Origin: Rhizopus arrhizus
Taxonomy: Eukaryota; Mucoromycota; Mucoromycetes; Mucorales; Rhizopodaceae
Direction: 5' to 3'
DNA: 64,000 nucleotides
Assembly: GCA_024220505.1 (NCBI GenBank)
Contig: JAKZZE010000010.1
Location: 930,001-994,000 of the forward strand
Shown in pieces: positions 24,349-35,498 of the stretch. Both the position numbers and the translations under genes were made by a program. A model generated the notes under the pieces. The model did not search any database. It saw only the letters and a list, made by a program, of their open reading frames with translations, and had not been told where the DNA came from. Position 1 is the first letter of the stretch, and each line of letters opens with the position of its first letter.

Positions 24349-25016
24349 ATTTTAATCATACAAAAAGAAATCTATGATGACATGCTGAATAAATGAATAC
24401 TCCATATCAATACATTGAATAAGGCCTTAGAAGTTTATGGAGCAATCATTATTTAAAACATACTAATCACTACATGCAATAAACTCGAAATTACTGTTAT
24501 TTGTGTAACTATCTACCCGGACTTTCTATGAAAAAGAACATCAACCAAGCACGAGTAATTTCTGCTCAGCAGCATAATGTTTGACTTCATTACAAAAATC
24601 TTGAGACTACAAGTAGAATATTCTGTTAAAAGGACTATTTGCCATCACTAGTATATAATATAATTGATATCAAATAAAAAGCACGATTACATCTCACTTA
24701 TGATTTTTTTAAACTAATACAGTGATAAAGTGCTTTTTATAGATAACTATACAAATCAGGACAAAGCACAAAAGTATCACGAAAAAAGGATTTTGGGATA
24801 CAACTTTCGACATCTCAACAACGTTATCTCAAATCATCAGATAACTAACCAAAAGCGCTTAAGAATATGATGAGTATATTTTCATGTGACTTCAACGATG
24901 GTCCTAAAGCACGCAATAAAGTAGTCTGATCATATTAGTAAGCCTAAAATCCAAAATTGAACAAGTTTAACAAAAAAGAAGAATGGCTTATTTATTAGGT
25001 AATCTGGATTCGACAT
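24349..25016. other. Intergenic
   Basis: About 670 AT-rich bases between the LINE tail and the dehydrogenase 3' end. No open frame or motif worth reporting. Confidence 0.5.
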
Positions 25017-25841
25017 TTAGTAATTCAAAACCTCTCCTTTATAGTTGATAAGCTTGCCTGCATCAGCAGCTGTAACACTGTCAAGTTTGGCCAATTGTCC
25101 TGAGATTGATTCATCTGCATAGATATCTCCATTTTCACCACCCATGTCAGTCTTGACCCAACCAGGATGAGAAGCATAGACAATAATGTTTTCCTTGGCA
25201 AGTTGAATGGATTGTAACTTGGTAAGCATGTTAAGAGCACTTTTAGAGATTCTGTAGGCAGTACCCTCAGAGAAGCCAGCCAATTCAACGCTTCCAAGAA
25301 TGGATGACATGTTGACAATCTTTTTAACGCGATCAGGACCACGTTTGCGGAGTAAAGGCAAGAATGCATTGGTGACTTCATTGACAGCCAGTACGTTTGT
25401 TTCAAAGATTTCAAGGATTTCTTTCTTGGAGCTTTATGTAAATGTTAATAAATATATCTTTTATGTCAAATTGAAAGTCATTTATAACTTACGTTTGTTC
25501 AGGAGGGGTATATGCTCCTCCAATACCGGCATTATTAATCAAGACATCGAAACCTTCAGGAGCAAGCTTTGAAATTTCTTCAACAGCTTCCTATTGTTCA
25601 TAATTTTCAATCAGCAAGAGCTTTGTAATATATGCATAGGAACTATTACCTTGATGGATTTTTCACAAGCGGTATCCAATTTAATGCTGTGCACTTTCTT
25701 ACCATCAACCAGTTTCTGCAAGCCTTCGGCCTTGTCAGGATTACGAGCACAAGCAAAGACAGTGTCTCCTCGAGCAGAAATTTGTTTAACGAATTCGAGT
25801 CCAAGGCCACGAGAAGTACCAGTGATAACGTAAGAAACCAT
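25017..25841 (-). CDS. Short-chain dehydrogenase/reductase (C-factor/sniffer type)
   Basis: Predicted 234-residue NAD(P)-dependent oxidoreductase. Exons (minus): 25841-25650, 25590-25493, 25431-25017. The dinucleotide site is VITGTSRGLGLEF (G-x3-G-x-G) at residues 5-15, INNAG follows near residue 83, the catalytic serine lies in NMSS (139/140) and the catalytic pair is Y156-x3-K160 in AYRISKSALNML. HPGWVKTDMGG is the usual post-catalytic loop. The lack of a membrane or targeting segment suggests a cytosolic enzyme. The substrate cannot be deduced. Introns of 59 and 61 nt restore the frame. It is isolated in a transposon-rich stretch. Confidence 0.9.
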
Positions 25842-26029
25842 TGTTATAGATTTAAAGATTTTAAGATAACGTGAAAAAAAAGAGAAATTACTCTTTGCGA
25901 ACCCCGCCTTTTATAGATGATTTACCGCTTACAAGATAAATTATTGAGTAATTTTGGTTGACATGTTGAATGAATTCCTCAACTACTTCCAGCTAACTCA
26001 GTGACCACATTAAAAAATCAATAATAAAA

Positions 26030-26362
26030 TTAGTTGTAGACTTGATCATTTGTTTTCACTTGAGCAAGTATATAAAGGGTGTAGTTGATGTTTGCATGAC
26101 TGTTATGTATATTACAAATGGAGAAGCGGTAAACTAATTTTTGAACCCATGGGTCTTTTTTGGCTCGACATGATAAACGAATCAAACTTTTTTCTATTAT
26201 TTTCTGCTGCCGCTCAATTTTGTCTTTCAATTCCAGTCTATCTTCATCTACTTTAAGTTTTCTTTCAGTGGCTTTTTGCAATTTCATTAGTAAATAACAA
26301 ATGGTATCTATTAGACCTGTAAATCCAGAAGCAGCTTGATGCTTTATTACTTTTCTGATCAT
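26030..26362 (-). CDS. Hypothetical coiled-coil protein, about 110 residues
   Basis: Open frame starting MIRKVIKHQAASGFTGLID with a charged helical middle (KVDEDRLELKDKIERQQKI) that could form a coiled coil. The last 30 residues look like translated intron or intergenic sequence, so the true C-terminus may be spliced or the frame broken. No recognisable family. It could be a small gene or a transposon remnant. Confidence 0.3.
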   Translation of the reverse strand: MIRKVIKHQAASGFTGLIDTICYLLMKLQKATERKLKVDEDRLELKDKIERQQKIIEKSLIRLSCRAKKDPWVQKLVYRFSICNIHNSHANINYTLYILAQVKTNDQVYN

Positions 26363-27188
26363 CTTGAGAATGGGACTTGAGGTATTTCGTAAGTTGTACT
26401 CTTAGATCACTCTAGAATTTTACTTGAAATATAATGTTCATGTATACCGAATTACAAGGAATAATTTATGGATGATTAAAAAATTGTAGAAAGCTGGCTA
26501 TCAATGAGTTTATTGAGTCTTTTTATAAAATTAATAATTGAAAAACAAAGTTGCATGAGTTTAACTGCTAAAGCTATGGCTATTTAACGCATGGTGTCAG
26601 ATAGACGTACGATTAAAGAATATTTTCATTTGAGAATTAAAATAATCCAATTGAGCACATAATAATGGAAATTATTGTATTGCCCGGGTCAGTTTAACAG
26701 ATGGTTAAAGAGCTAAAAAACCTTTTTGATAGGCAAAAAGGGAAAAAGGATAAAGATGGGAAGATGAAGAAAATGCAGTAACAAACGATACGAGATTAAT
26801 TAGAGCTGAACCAATGTAATAGTTTAGTACCCAGAGGTGGAATTTCAGGAGCAGTTTTGTCATGGTGGAGGTAGTCAAGTTCATGTAGGATTTGGCAAAT
26901 GGTCGGCCATCGAATAAGCCACGCTGAATATTTTGATCGACGTTGTCAGATAGACGTACAGTGGGGCTGGTAAATTTTGTCAGTTTAAAGAAAATAGACT
27001 TCGTTTAGCAAAAAACAAACGTCATTTCCAGAAAAATAAATGTCACTAACCTAAATGAAAATTTCGTTTGGAACATTTATTGTTGTCGCTTTGTACTTGT
27101 TTTAATGTAATATCTGTATTAAATGACCAAAACGATAGCCTTGGTGGATAATTTTTTGTGATTTTTCTACTTTTGCTCTAAAAGATGA
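26363..27188. other. Gene-poor flank of the Fanzor pseudogene
   Basis: No intact gene. A minus-strand segment at about 26810-26910 reads WPTICQILHELDYLHHDK then APEIPPLGT, which looks like a protein fragment of unknown origin. The region also contains a 16-base direct repeat (26595 and 26944), listed separately. Confidence 0.4.
26595..26959 (+). repeat. Exact 16-base direct repeat, 349 bases apart
   Basis: tgtcagatagacgtac occurs at 26595-26610 and at 26944-26959 in the same orientation, with unrelated flanks. Such a long exact match in unique AT-rich DNA is unlikely by chance and may mark ends of one or more small elements beside the Fanzor pseudogene. No inverted partner was found by eye. 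Confidence 0.5.
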
Positions 27189-28885
27189 TCAGTCTAAAGG
27201 ATATTTTCTGGTGAAAAAGCTAGGGCGTTTGCCAGTCTTTCTCAAACTATTTAGGATCTTGAGAAAATTCAATACGACTGCTTGATCGCGATTCCAAAGT
27301 CTTCTTTTATTCCTGCGGTTTGTTGTTTAAGTCATGAGAGGCTCTTACACCTAGTGCTGCATTAGTTATCAAGAATTAATCTAGTTTATTTGTTTCTTTG
27401 TGTTACCTCAGCAAACCATTGCATAGCACGTTTGGCTTCTTTTTCCGTTGGTAAGGGCGAGAGTTTGGCACAGTTTTGAATTTTTTTAATTCATTTTCAC
27501 AGGTTGGGCAATGGGAAGATGTTTTGCATTCATTGATTAAGTAGACAACAAACCCGTTCTTCTTTAACATCCTGATTAACCCCTTGCTTCTTGTCGGTTC
27601 TTGATACTTGACATTAGGGGCGGACCAATCTCCAAAAACTAAGACAGCATCTTGACCAAACTTTGCTTTAAGCTATGCACCAGTTTTTGATCATTCTGGT
27701 CAAAGAAGAGTTTACTTGAAAGCTTCAATTTTCGAAAAGGTAGCTTTTCTAATGCTGTACTGATAGTCTTTTGTAATTGCTTTGCTTTTCTCACTATCAT
27801 CTAGTCTTTCTGAAATATGCTTTTGTTGTAGCATTGTTTGTAGGTAAGTGACATACGATTGAGACTTTACAGAGCTATCAGTAGAGTAATTATCAGGTTA
27901 AGGGAAAAAACCACGGATTCTTGCTATGAACAGATTTTTATAATACAAATTACATTTTTGGTCGACTCGAAAGTCAAATTCGGATTCAGGGAAATATGTT
28001 TCTTTAGGCTTTGTTTTCTCGTTTCCATAATATTCGTACAAAATGTTTTTTACTAATGCTCTTAAATCCTTGATGCTTGAACGCTTTTTTTAGGTTTAAG
28101 ACGGCACCCCATGTCTCAAACTTGCTTCTTGTTTTTGGATTCTTTTTGCTCTTGAGAATATGATAATGGATTATTTTGCTATCCAAAGTCATGTAGCCAG
28201 GAATAGAGATGGTACGTAGCGGGAAACAAGCAAACTGTTTCGTCTGTTCAGCTTCAGACAGTTCAACAAGCCTGAAGAGGGCTTTAAAATGGTTTTCTGG
28301 ATTATCCATAACGTCTTAGTAAATTGAGTTCTCTTGAAAAATGTAATCCTCTGGATAACTTGAGAGAAAACCATTTGATTGTGTTCTTGATTGATCATCT
28401 AAAAGACCAACTTCAGACATCTCTTTTTTTACGATGGCAAGCTTCACTTGATTGCAAGGTCGATAAATCTTCTCTCAGATAGCTTCTTTTATCGCTTTAT
28501 TACTAGACTTGTTTTCTCGCATTTCTCCTCTGAAACTCTGCCTTTTCCTTCTTTTTAAATAACTTGCTTATCAAACCACGCGGCCTGTTTCCAAAATGAG
28601 CTTTGATGTTATTATAGTAGGTCATTTGGATCTTCGTACACTTGTACAAGGCTATTTGCTGAGCATATGGTAAGTTTTGGGCAGTATAACCAGCGTCTTC
28701 ACAGTAAGCTTCTTTATATTTGATATCAGTCGCCTATAGTTTTTGGTCGTATCCTTCAGTCTTGTGCCATTTCCACTCTTTGAGAGAACAAGACTAAGAA
28801 AAACTTCAACAAAGACATCTTTTGTCACAAATTTATTCAACGCAAAATTTTCATTTGCAGCCAGTTCTTGTAAATATATGTACAA
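27189..28885 (-). pseudogene. Fanzor/TnpB-like RNA-guided nuclease, decayed
   Basis: Read on the minus strand in pieced frames. About 28885-28650 gives KFVTKDVFVEVFLSLVLSK; 28309-28010 gives NPENHFKALFRLVELSEAE, CFPLRTISIPGYMTLDSKII and FETWGAVLNLKKAF; about 27640-27590 gives VLVFGDWSAPNVKYQEPTR; 27590-27440 gives KNGFVVYLINECKTSSHCP-TCENELKKFK, a TnpB-type zinc ribbon; and 27320-27190 gives RRLWNRDQAVVLNFLKIL. The G-D/N-W-S block with E-x-x-T-S-x-x-C-P-x-C and the L-W-N-R-D-x-A-A-x-x-N motif (27295-27306) are hallmarks of the RuvC-like domain of TnpB and its eukaryotic relatives, Fanzors, which use omega-RNA guides. The catalytic Asp of the last motif is retained. Stops and frameshifts across the middle make it inactive. 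Confidence 0.7.
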
Positions 28886-29347
28886 TCGAACAATAGCAAT
28901 GTGCCTACAATGAGCTTACACCATGTAGTAACTTGCAACATAACATACTTATTTTCTAGATTCACATAGAATAGTAGTTACATATAGTAGGTAGGACTCG
29001 AGAAGTTATTAGCGTCTGAATGTGTCAAGTTCTTTATGTTTTTTCATCGAACCTCAATGATAAATATGTTAAGAACAAAACTGATGAGCATAAAATGTTG
29101 GACCATCATCTTGTAATGTCACTGCATAATGATGATGCATTCACTGATCAAAATCTCCGTTAAAGATCCTTTGCTGAGCCCAATAAAACTATTTTAATCA
29201 TACCAATTCTCGCAAGATTTATGCTCTAAAAAGATATGGTGTTATGAAAATATCATAGTATGATTTTAAAAGCATGTTCACATGGGCGGTTTATTACAAC
29301 AGTGGATGGTTTGACTAGAGAGGCCATAAAGAACTTGATTGCAAGCA
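28886..29347. other. Intergenic between two decayed elements
   Basis: About 460 bases without an open frame. It may hold the guide-RNA end or inverted repeats of the neighbouring elements, but nothing can be identified by eye. Confidence 0.35.
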
Positions 29348-29726
29348 TCAGCACTTCGACTCGATATTTTTCATTCGACGATGTTTGAGCTTTCCTTTAA
29401 CTATACCCTGAAACTGCTCAATTGGGTTGAGCTCTGGCGAACAAGGAGGTAAGTACGTTACTCTATAACCTCTACTCTCAATTTTTTTATCTTTGGATGA
29501 GACTTATGAATAGTACAGCAATCCATTACAAGATAACTACCCATAAGACTTTCATCCATGTCCATGATATCAAGAAGCTCGCTTATAAATCTTACAAAGT
29601 GAGCAGTAGTTGTACCTTTTGCTACTGGCTTGTTGTTCTCGATAGCAGTACTCTTCTCCACATCAACGTACTTTATAGTAGGCTCTTCAATAATAATGTC
29701 GCCTGCTCTTTGCCTCCTGCAAGCTT

Positions 29727-29770
<44 letters not shown>

Positions 29771-30512
29771 TTTGGCTGTCTTCAATGCAACCTCATCAAC
29801 AAAAACGCAGTTCTTAGTATAACCCAGATCCGAGCCTTTCAACTATATGAACCACTCGTATCTCGTTTGCAAGTTATTGTAAGAGTTTCTTGTCATAGGG
29901 TCGAAAGTTGGCTTCTTTATTAAAATGAGCATGTTGTTTCTCAAGTAGTGGTTTATTTGAGATTTTAAAACATTCAAGTCCTCAAACTGCGATTTCAGAG
30001 AATCAATAATGTCATCAGCACAAAGTTGTGAGTCTTTTTCTACTATTTGTTGAATGTGCTGCTCATGCTCAGGAGTCAGTGAGCTGGGTAGGCCGGGATT
30101 TCTTTGCAACTTTTCGTAAGCTACCTTCCCAGTTTCTTGATAGTGTTTCCACCAGCGCATGGCAGTACGAGGATTAATTCCGAGATCTTTACATGCAAAG
30201 TCATTTTTCCTCTTTCCGTAGGACCCTCGATCATTCGGTCAATAAATATCGCTCTGGTTTGGTCGTTGTAGTCTTTGTAGACGCTGCTTTCTTGACCACT
30301 TTTATATCCTTTTTTGTTGAATCTTTTGCAGTAGCTTCTTTCTCTGCTGATTTGAGACTCAAATAGGTCATTTGACTCGTTATGGTTTCAAGTACTACGT
30401 TTGGATCACTGATTTCGGTTAACACACCTTCCATCGGATCGAAGACTCTCTCTCCATCCTTATTGTAGACATTATTGTGTTCGTCTTCAAGAAAAAATGT
30501 ATTTTTTGTCAT
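29348..30512 (-). pseudogene. Tc1-like transposase, near full length but broken by a poly-T insertion
   Basis: From an ATG at 30512 the minus strand reads MTKNTFFLEDEHNNVYNKDG with a Ser/Lys/Thr-rich linker to about 30231. A frame change follows, then MRWWKHYQETGKVAYEKLQR (helix-turn-helix region), LTPEHEQHIQQIV, and FDPMTRNSYNNLQTRYEW. The first catalytic motif CVFVDEVALKTAKQ stands directly before a run of 41 A (29769-29729). After it come SYLVMDCCTIHKSHPKIKK (second motif) and PPCSPELNPIEQFQGIVK (third, E intact), ending TGA at 29348. The three acids can still be traced, so decay is recent or slow. No flanking inverted repeats were identified. Confidence 0.8.
29729..29769 (+). repeat. Poly-T run (41 bases) inside a transposase pseudogene
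   Basis: An uninterrupted run of 41 T splits the transposase reading frame between its first and second catalytic motifs. It could be an insertion scar, a retroposon tail or an assembly artefact. Similar runs occur at 35209, 52042 and 62391. Confidence 0.8.
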
Positions 30513-32092
30513 TTTATTCAATTGTTAGAGCGAAAGGAAAGAAATAAAGCTTTTACATCATAGCCGGCAATAATCTCTCAGTAATGCCAATTTGACTTGG
30601 CCCAAAAAGACAAAGTAAAATTTAAGGCGACAATCATTTGCTAGTAAACTGCCAAATATTTTTCAGATAGCACCATTTATTTTTTCAGAATGGACAAAAT
30701 TTACCAGCCGCACTGTACATGTAATTATATTGCATTGAGATCTTTTCTAATCTCACACAACATTGAGTATTTAGTAAGAAAAACACGCTGCTGAATTCAA
30801 TGTGCTTTGTATGATCATATTGGAGATTGCTTTTTAAAAGGATAATCAAGACATGAAATTGCCTATTTCTCTGATTGGACAGAAAAGGTTGCAGGGTGAC
30901 GAATTTGGATAATAACACATTAATGTACAGTATTTGGCTAAGACTTTGAGAATAAGGTGTTTGTATAGACAAGTACGCAAAAGTCTCTGCTTTTATAAAC
31001 CTCTTAATATGGTGGAATCCATTGCAAGTAAACATGGCATATGGCCTTACATTATTTACTACATTTACTTTATGATTCCAAGGTTTGACTGATACTAATA
31101 CTTGATTATAGTTCCTAATGTTTGAAGGTCAAAAGTGAATATATGAAACTTCAAATGGATTACAAACAAAAGTGTGCTTGTATGAAATGTAAAAGCTGAT
31201 TGACTACTGTATTCAAGTGTTTTTAAACTAAAGATGATTCTTTCATTTGAAAAGAGTTATAGTGATGATACCACTCATCATCGCAAAGAAATACACACAC
31301 ATACACAGAATTTGTCTCAATGCAGAAAATGGAATTGTAACGTGAGTTTAAAAGTTTCCCACAAACACAAATTAAGACCTTTTTCTGCTTCTGCAGCGGT
31401 GTACAGATTATTCATCAAACGATTTTTATTGGTCAATGCGATGACATTGAAATATAAAGATTTGATATACATACTATATTAAAGGGAAAGAGAGAGAGAG
31501 AGAGAGAAACTGAGGAAGATCAATTCTTGATGTTTGATTACTTAGAATAAATCACTATAGAATTTACTATTTTAACTAAATAAGGGTATGATTGAAACTA
31601 TATCAGAAAAGTAAAATACCCACAAGTGATTCTTTTACTTTATAAAGATAAAGCATTCGCACTGATTTGTCAGAAATGATAATCGGAGTTATTAAGACTA
31701 AACTACCCCCAGTCCTTCTGTAAGCTCTGGAGTGATCATTGTGTTTGTGTCAAGGTGTGTTTCGTTAGAACAAGAAAATCGTCTTTGAAAGCATCGCGAT
31801 AAATACTGAATAAAATATAATGCACATAGAATAAATATAACTTATTTTTTAAAAGTATTTTTTATAAAGCATGTATAGAAAGCAAAATAAATTTGCTTTT
31901 TCGTCCTTCTTCTTTATGCGGATTTTAAATGCATTTGTTATTCCCTCTTTGAACTGGTCTGAGGCTAGTAATGACAAATAACGTTTATCAATCTTTTCAG
32001 TTTGTCAGTTATGTTTCTTTCATCAGACTTCCTTTATTGATTAACTGATTATTATTGGTCTTGATTTGTAACTGACTTGTTCCCGTGTAAAG
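30513..32092. other. Intergenic, upstream of amine oxidase
   Basis: About 1.6 kb. A minus-strand frame of 116 codons at 30685-31035 has no recognisable domain and is rejected. A GA repeat lies at 31486-31507. Otherwise nothing beyond AT-rich DNA; the last few hundred bases presumably hold the amine oxidase promoter. Confidence 0.45.
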
Positions 32093-32100
32093 TATAAAAG
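32093..32100 (+). promoter_or_regulatory. TATA box of the copper amine oxidase gene
   Basis: TATAAAAG lies 62 bases before the ATG at 32163 and is followed by a pyrimidine-rich stretch (32104-32135) typical of fungal transcription start regions. Position and sequence fit a TATA element; not demonstrated. Confidence 0.55.
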
Positions 32101-32162
32101 AGCCTCCCTTTTTTTTTCTTCATTTCTTTTATCACACTTTATCCTAACCTTAAATTATAACA

Positions 32163-34315
32163 ATGTCTGTCGTCAAAGAAATGAAAACTGTTACTGCTGC
32201 TACAATTACTCAAGATGTTCATCCCTTAGACCAGCTTTCTGGTGAAGAAATCATCCGTGTTGCTACGATCACTCGTCAAGCCAAAACTGATATTGATTTT
32301 GTCTTTAACACAATCACTTTAAAAGAACCTAACAAGAACATCATGCTCTCTTATCTTGGATGGGATAGTTCTAAGCCTCGCGTTACCCGTGTTGAACGTG
32401 AAGCACTTGTGGTTGCATTAGAGAAAAAGACGATGAAATGCTATGAAGGTATCGTTTCGTTAACTAACAGTAAACTTAAATCTTGGAAGTACATTCCTGA
32501 TGTTCAACCCATTTTGACTATGGATGAAATGTTTGAGGTTGAAGAACTTGTAGTAAAAAGTGAACTTGTTCGTCAAGAATGTCTTGAGCTTGGTATTACT
32601 GATATGTCCTCTGTCTTTGCTGACCCTTGGGCTATCGCTCGTCATGTATCCCATCCAGGACGTGAGAAGCGTATGATGCAAGCTCTTATGTACATGCGTA
32701 CCTGTGAAGATGACAATCAATATGCTCATCCTTTGGATTTTGTTCCTATTATTGGTAAGTTTTTTTCTTTTTACCTTTACATCTTTTCTAATCCACTCGC
32801 TATTAGATGTTGGAAAAATGAAGGTGATCTCGATTGAACGTATCAAGCCTAGAGATTCCAAGTTCACTCGTCCTACTATACCTCAAATGAACCACAACTT
32901 CTTGCCTGAATTCATCGGAGAAGAAAATTACCGTAAGGATGTGAAACCTATTATTGTTCAACAACCTCAAGGTGTTTCTTTTACTGTTACTGGTAACCAA
33001 ATTGACTGGCAAAAATGGAATATGCGTATTTCTATGAATTATCGTGAAGGTCTTGTGATTCATAACGTTAGTTATCAAGATGGTCCCGAAAAACGTCCCC
33101 TCTTTTATCGCATTTCTCTTTCTGAAATGGTCGTTCCTTATGCTGATCCTTATTCACCTCATTATCGTAAGCATGCATTTGATGTGGGAGAATATGGCCT
33201 TGGTCTTTGTACGAACGCTCTTACCCTTGGTTGTGATTGTCTTGGATCTATTTATTACTTCGATGCTACCTTCAATGATCATGAAGGTAAACCTTTCCAT
33301 GTTCCCAATGCAATCTGTCTTCATGAAGAAGATCACGGCATTCTTTTCAAGCATACAGATTATAGAAATGGCAGAGCTCACACTGTTCGATCTCGTCGTC
33401 TAGTTATCTCTCAGATTGTCACAGGTAAGATGAAAACTTTTGTTGATTTGAAGCTAAAATAATCTTTTTCTAGTGGCCAACTATGATTATGGTCTTTATT
33501 ATTACTTTTATCAGGATGGTTCCTTCCAATATGAAGTTAAAGCCACAGGTGAGCTCAACACACACGTTCTGGCTGAGGATGAAACTCCTGGTGACTATGG
33601 TATTACTGTCGCCCCTCAGATCAACGCTCAACATCATCAACACTTTTTCACTATGCGTATCGATCCTATGATTGATGGTGTCAACAATTCGATTGCTCAA
33701 GTAGATGTTGAACGTGTCCCCTATCCTACTGGTCATCCCAAAAACACTTATGGTAATGGTTTTAGGGCCAAAACAACCATTTTGCGTGACACAATCGAAG
33801 CACAACAGACAGCCAACTATGAAACGGCTCGCTTCTGGAAGATCCTTAACGAGAACCGCATTCATCCTTATACCAAAGCACCCGTCGGCTGGAAGCTCAC
33901 CTCACACAGTCAAACACCTTTCTTTGCTCAAGATGATTCTGTTGTCGGTCAGCGTGCTGGATTTGCCAAGAAGGCACTTTGGGTAACACCTTATGATGAA
34001 AATCAAATGTTTGCCGGTGGCTTTTACTGTAATCAATCTTCAGGACAGGACAATGTCGAAAATTGGGTCAAGTCGGGTGAGGATATTCACAATAAGGACA
34101 TTGTACTCTGGTTTACTTTTGGAGTCACTCATTTACCTCGTGTGGAAGATTTTCCTGTGATGCCTGTCGAAATGTGTGGCTTCTCGATGAAGCCATGTAA
34201 TTTCTTTATGGCCAATCCAGGCTTGGATGTTCCTCCTACCAGCAAAAAGATCAATCATTCTGTAAATGCAAAAGAAGCAGCTTCAAACGAAAGCTGCTGC
34301 TCAAATAAGCTTTAA
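32163..34315 (+). CDS. Copper-containing primary amine oxidase
   Basis: Oxidises primary amines to aldehydes with release of ammonia and hydrogen peroxide. Exons: 32163-32754, 32807-33424, 33474-34315 (683 residues). The N2/N3 domains precede a catalytic domain with the base D323 in HAFDVGEYGLG, the cofactor motif T-V-A-N-Y407-D (Y407 is the predicted topaquinone precursor), copper ligands H458-x-H460 in QHHQHFF and H623 in GVTHLPRVEDFPVMP. Intron 2 falls inside the cofactor motif, between T403 and the rest. A C-terminal extra stretch ends with two adjacent cysteines (SCCSNKL), not a canonical SKL-type peroxisomal signal although the last residues are N-K-L. Likely lets the fungus use amines as nitrogen source. 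Confidence 0.95.
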
Positions 34316-34620
34316 ATTGCTTCTATCAAAACATGTCTATATCTCCTTTTCCCCTTCCCCTTGTTTTTCTCTCTGGAGAGGAAATATACAATTAAATGTA
34401 TTTTTTTTATTATAAATTATGCTTGTACTTTAATCTCTACACAAAATAAAACATTTTCTATCGAACAATATAGTGTTATCAAGGTTATGATACAAAAGAA
34501 ATCCTCACACGATTTGCGTTATGACAAGGAGTTTAGTGTACCTTAAAGTCTTGTGAACTTGCATGTGCGACATATTCGGGTCTTTTTTTTTTTCTTTTTT
34601 TCTTTTTCTTATTCTTTTTC

Positions 34621-35202
34621 ATGGAAGAAGAAATACTGTTAAAGGTTGCAAGTTTAGTCAATGAGTTAGCATCTCAACAACAAAATAACCAAAAAGCTGT
34701 TTCCATTCTTTCAAAACAAGTAACGGAAATAAAGGTAAATAGAACGAGTTTATTTTGATACAATGGTTATAATATATAACAGCAAAAAGCAGAAACAGCC
34801 AGGTATTCTTTTAATGGTAAGCGGAAACAGATCTTGAAAAAGCAAGTTTATATTAACATACTATATAGAACACATAGATACCCTTCCACCAGCAACAGAG
34901 CAAAAAGATAAAGTATTGGCGGCCCTGAAGAACAGGTTAGAAGAAGCGTTGTCAGAACACCAAGAAACACAGCAACGAAATATGGAGTTGGAGAAGGAGA
35001 AGGACGAACTACTGAAGCTAATCAAAGACTACGAGATTAGTCTTGAGACAGTGACAAGCAAACTCCGTACATATGCAGTTAGTTTTACTATTGAAAATAT
35101 GAATTTTTGTGTTTATTGATGCAATTATTCTGACAAACAGAATACTACTTTGGAAGAACAGTTGCAACTAAAACAAGAATACAGTGCAGTGCTAGAAGCC
35201 GA

Positions 35203-35263
<61 letters not shown>

Positions 35264-35498
35264 GGTGGTGGGCATGTCACAATAGAATATCTAATGTCAT
35301 AAACTCAAGGAAACGACAATAACACTATTTATGGAAAATGTAATGCTTCAATCACAACTTTCCCAACTAGCCAAGAACTTGAAAATAGAATATGAGACTA
35401 CATCCGTTGACAATTATTATGGCGAAAGAATCGCACGATTAGAGCAAGAAAAAAGAAATTTATTAGAGATCTCAAGGTTATCAGCAAAAAAGAAATGA
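34621..35498 (+). CDS. Coiled-coil protein, SIKE/FGFR1OP2-like
   Basis: Predicted 203-residue, almost wholly helical protein. Exons: 34621-34734, 34783-34816, 34869-35077, 35141-35206, 35310-35498. Blocks in order are LLKVASLVNELASQQ, SEHQETQQRNMELEKEKDEL, LIKDYEISLETVTSKLR and YYGERIARLEQEKRNLLEIS. The spacing and the paired motifs (E-x-x-E-L-x-x-x-L-x-x-x-x-x-x-L-E and L-E-x-E-x-x-x-L-L-E-I-S) resemble the SIKE/FGFR1OP2 family, subunits of STRIPAK/SIP phosphatase complexes. Homology by eye is weak for coiled coils, so the name is tentative. Exon 2 uses the GTAAGC donor at 34817; the nearer GTATTC donor would lose the frame. Intron 4 is unusually long (103 nt) because of a 47-A plus 10-G tract. 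Confidence 0.6.
35209..35265 (+). repeat. Poly-A (47) plus poly-G (10) tract within an intron
   Basis: Starts two bases after the predicted 5' splice site of intron 4 of the coiled-coil gene: a run of 47 A (35209-35255) then 10 G. Long homopolymers are error-prone, so length is uncertain. Confidence 0.75.

Noticed and set aside
30685..31035. A 116-codon minus-strand frame
   Set aside because: No recognisable domain or spliced partner; composition is like the surrounding AT-rich DNA.
32803..33381. Minus-strand frames antisense to the amine oxidase gene
   Set aside because: They mirror the coding strand and match no family.
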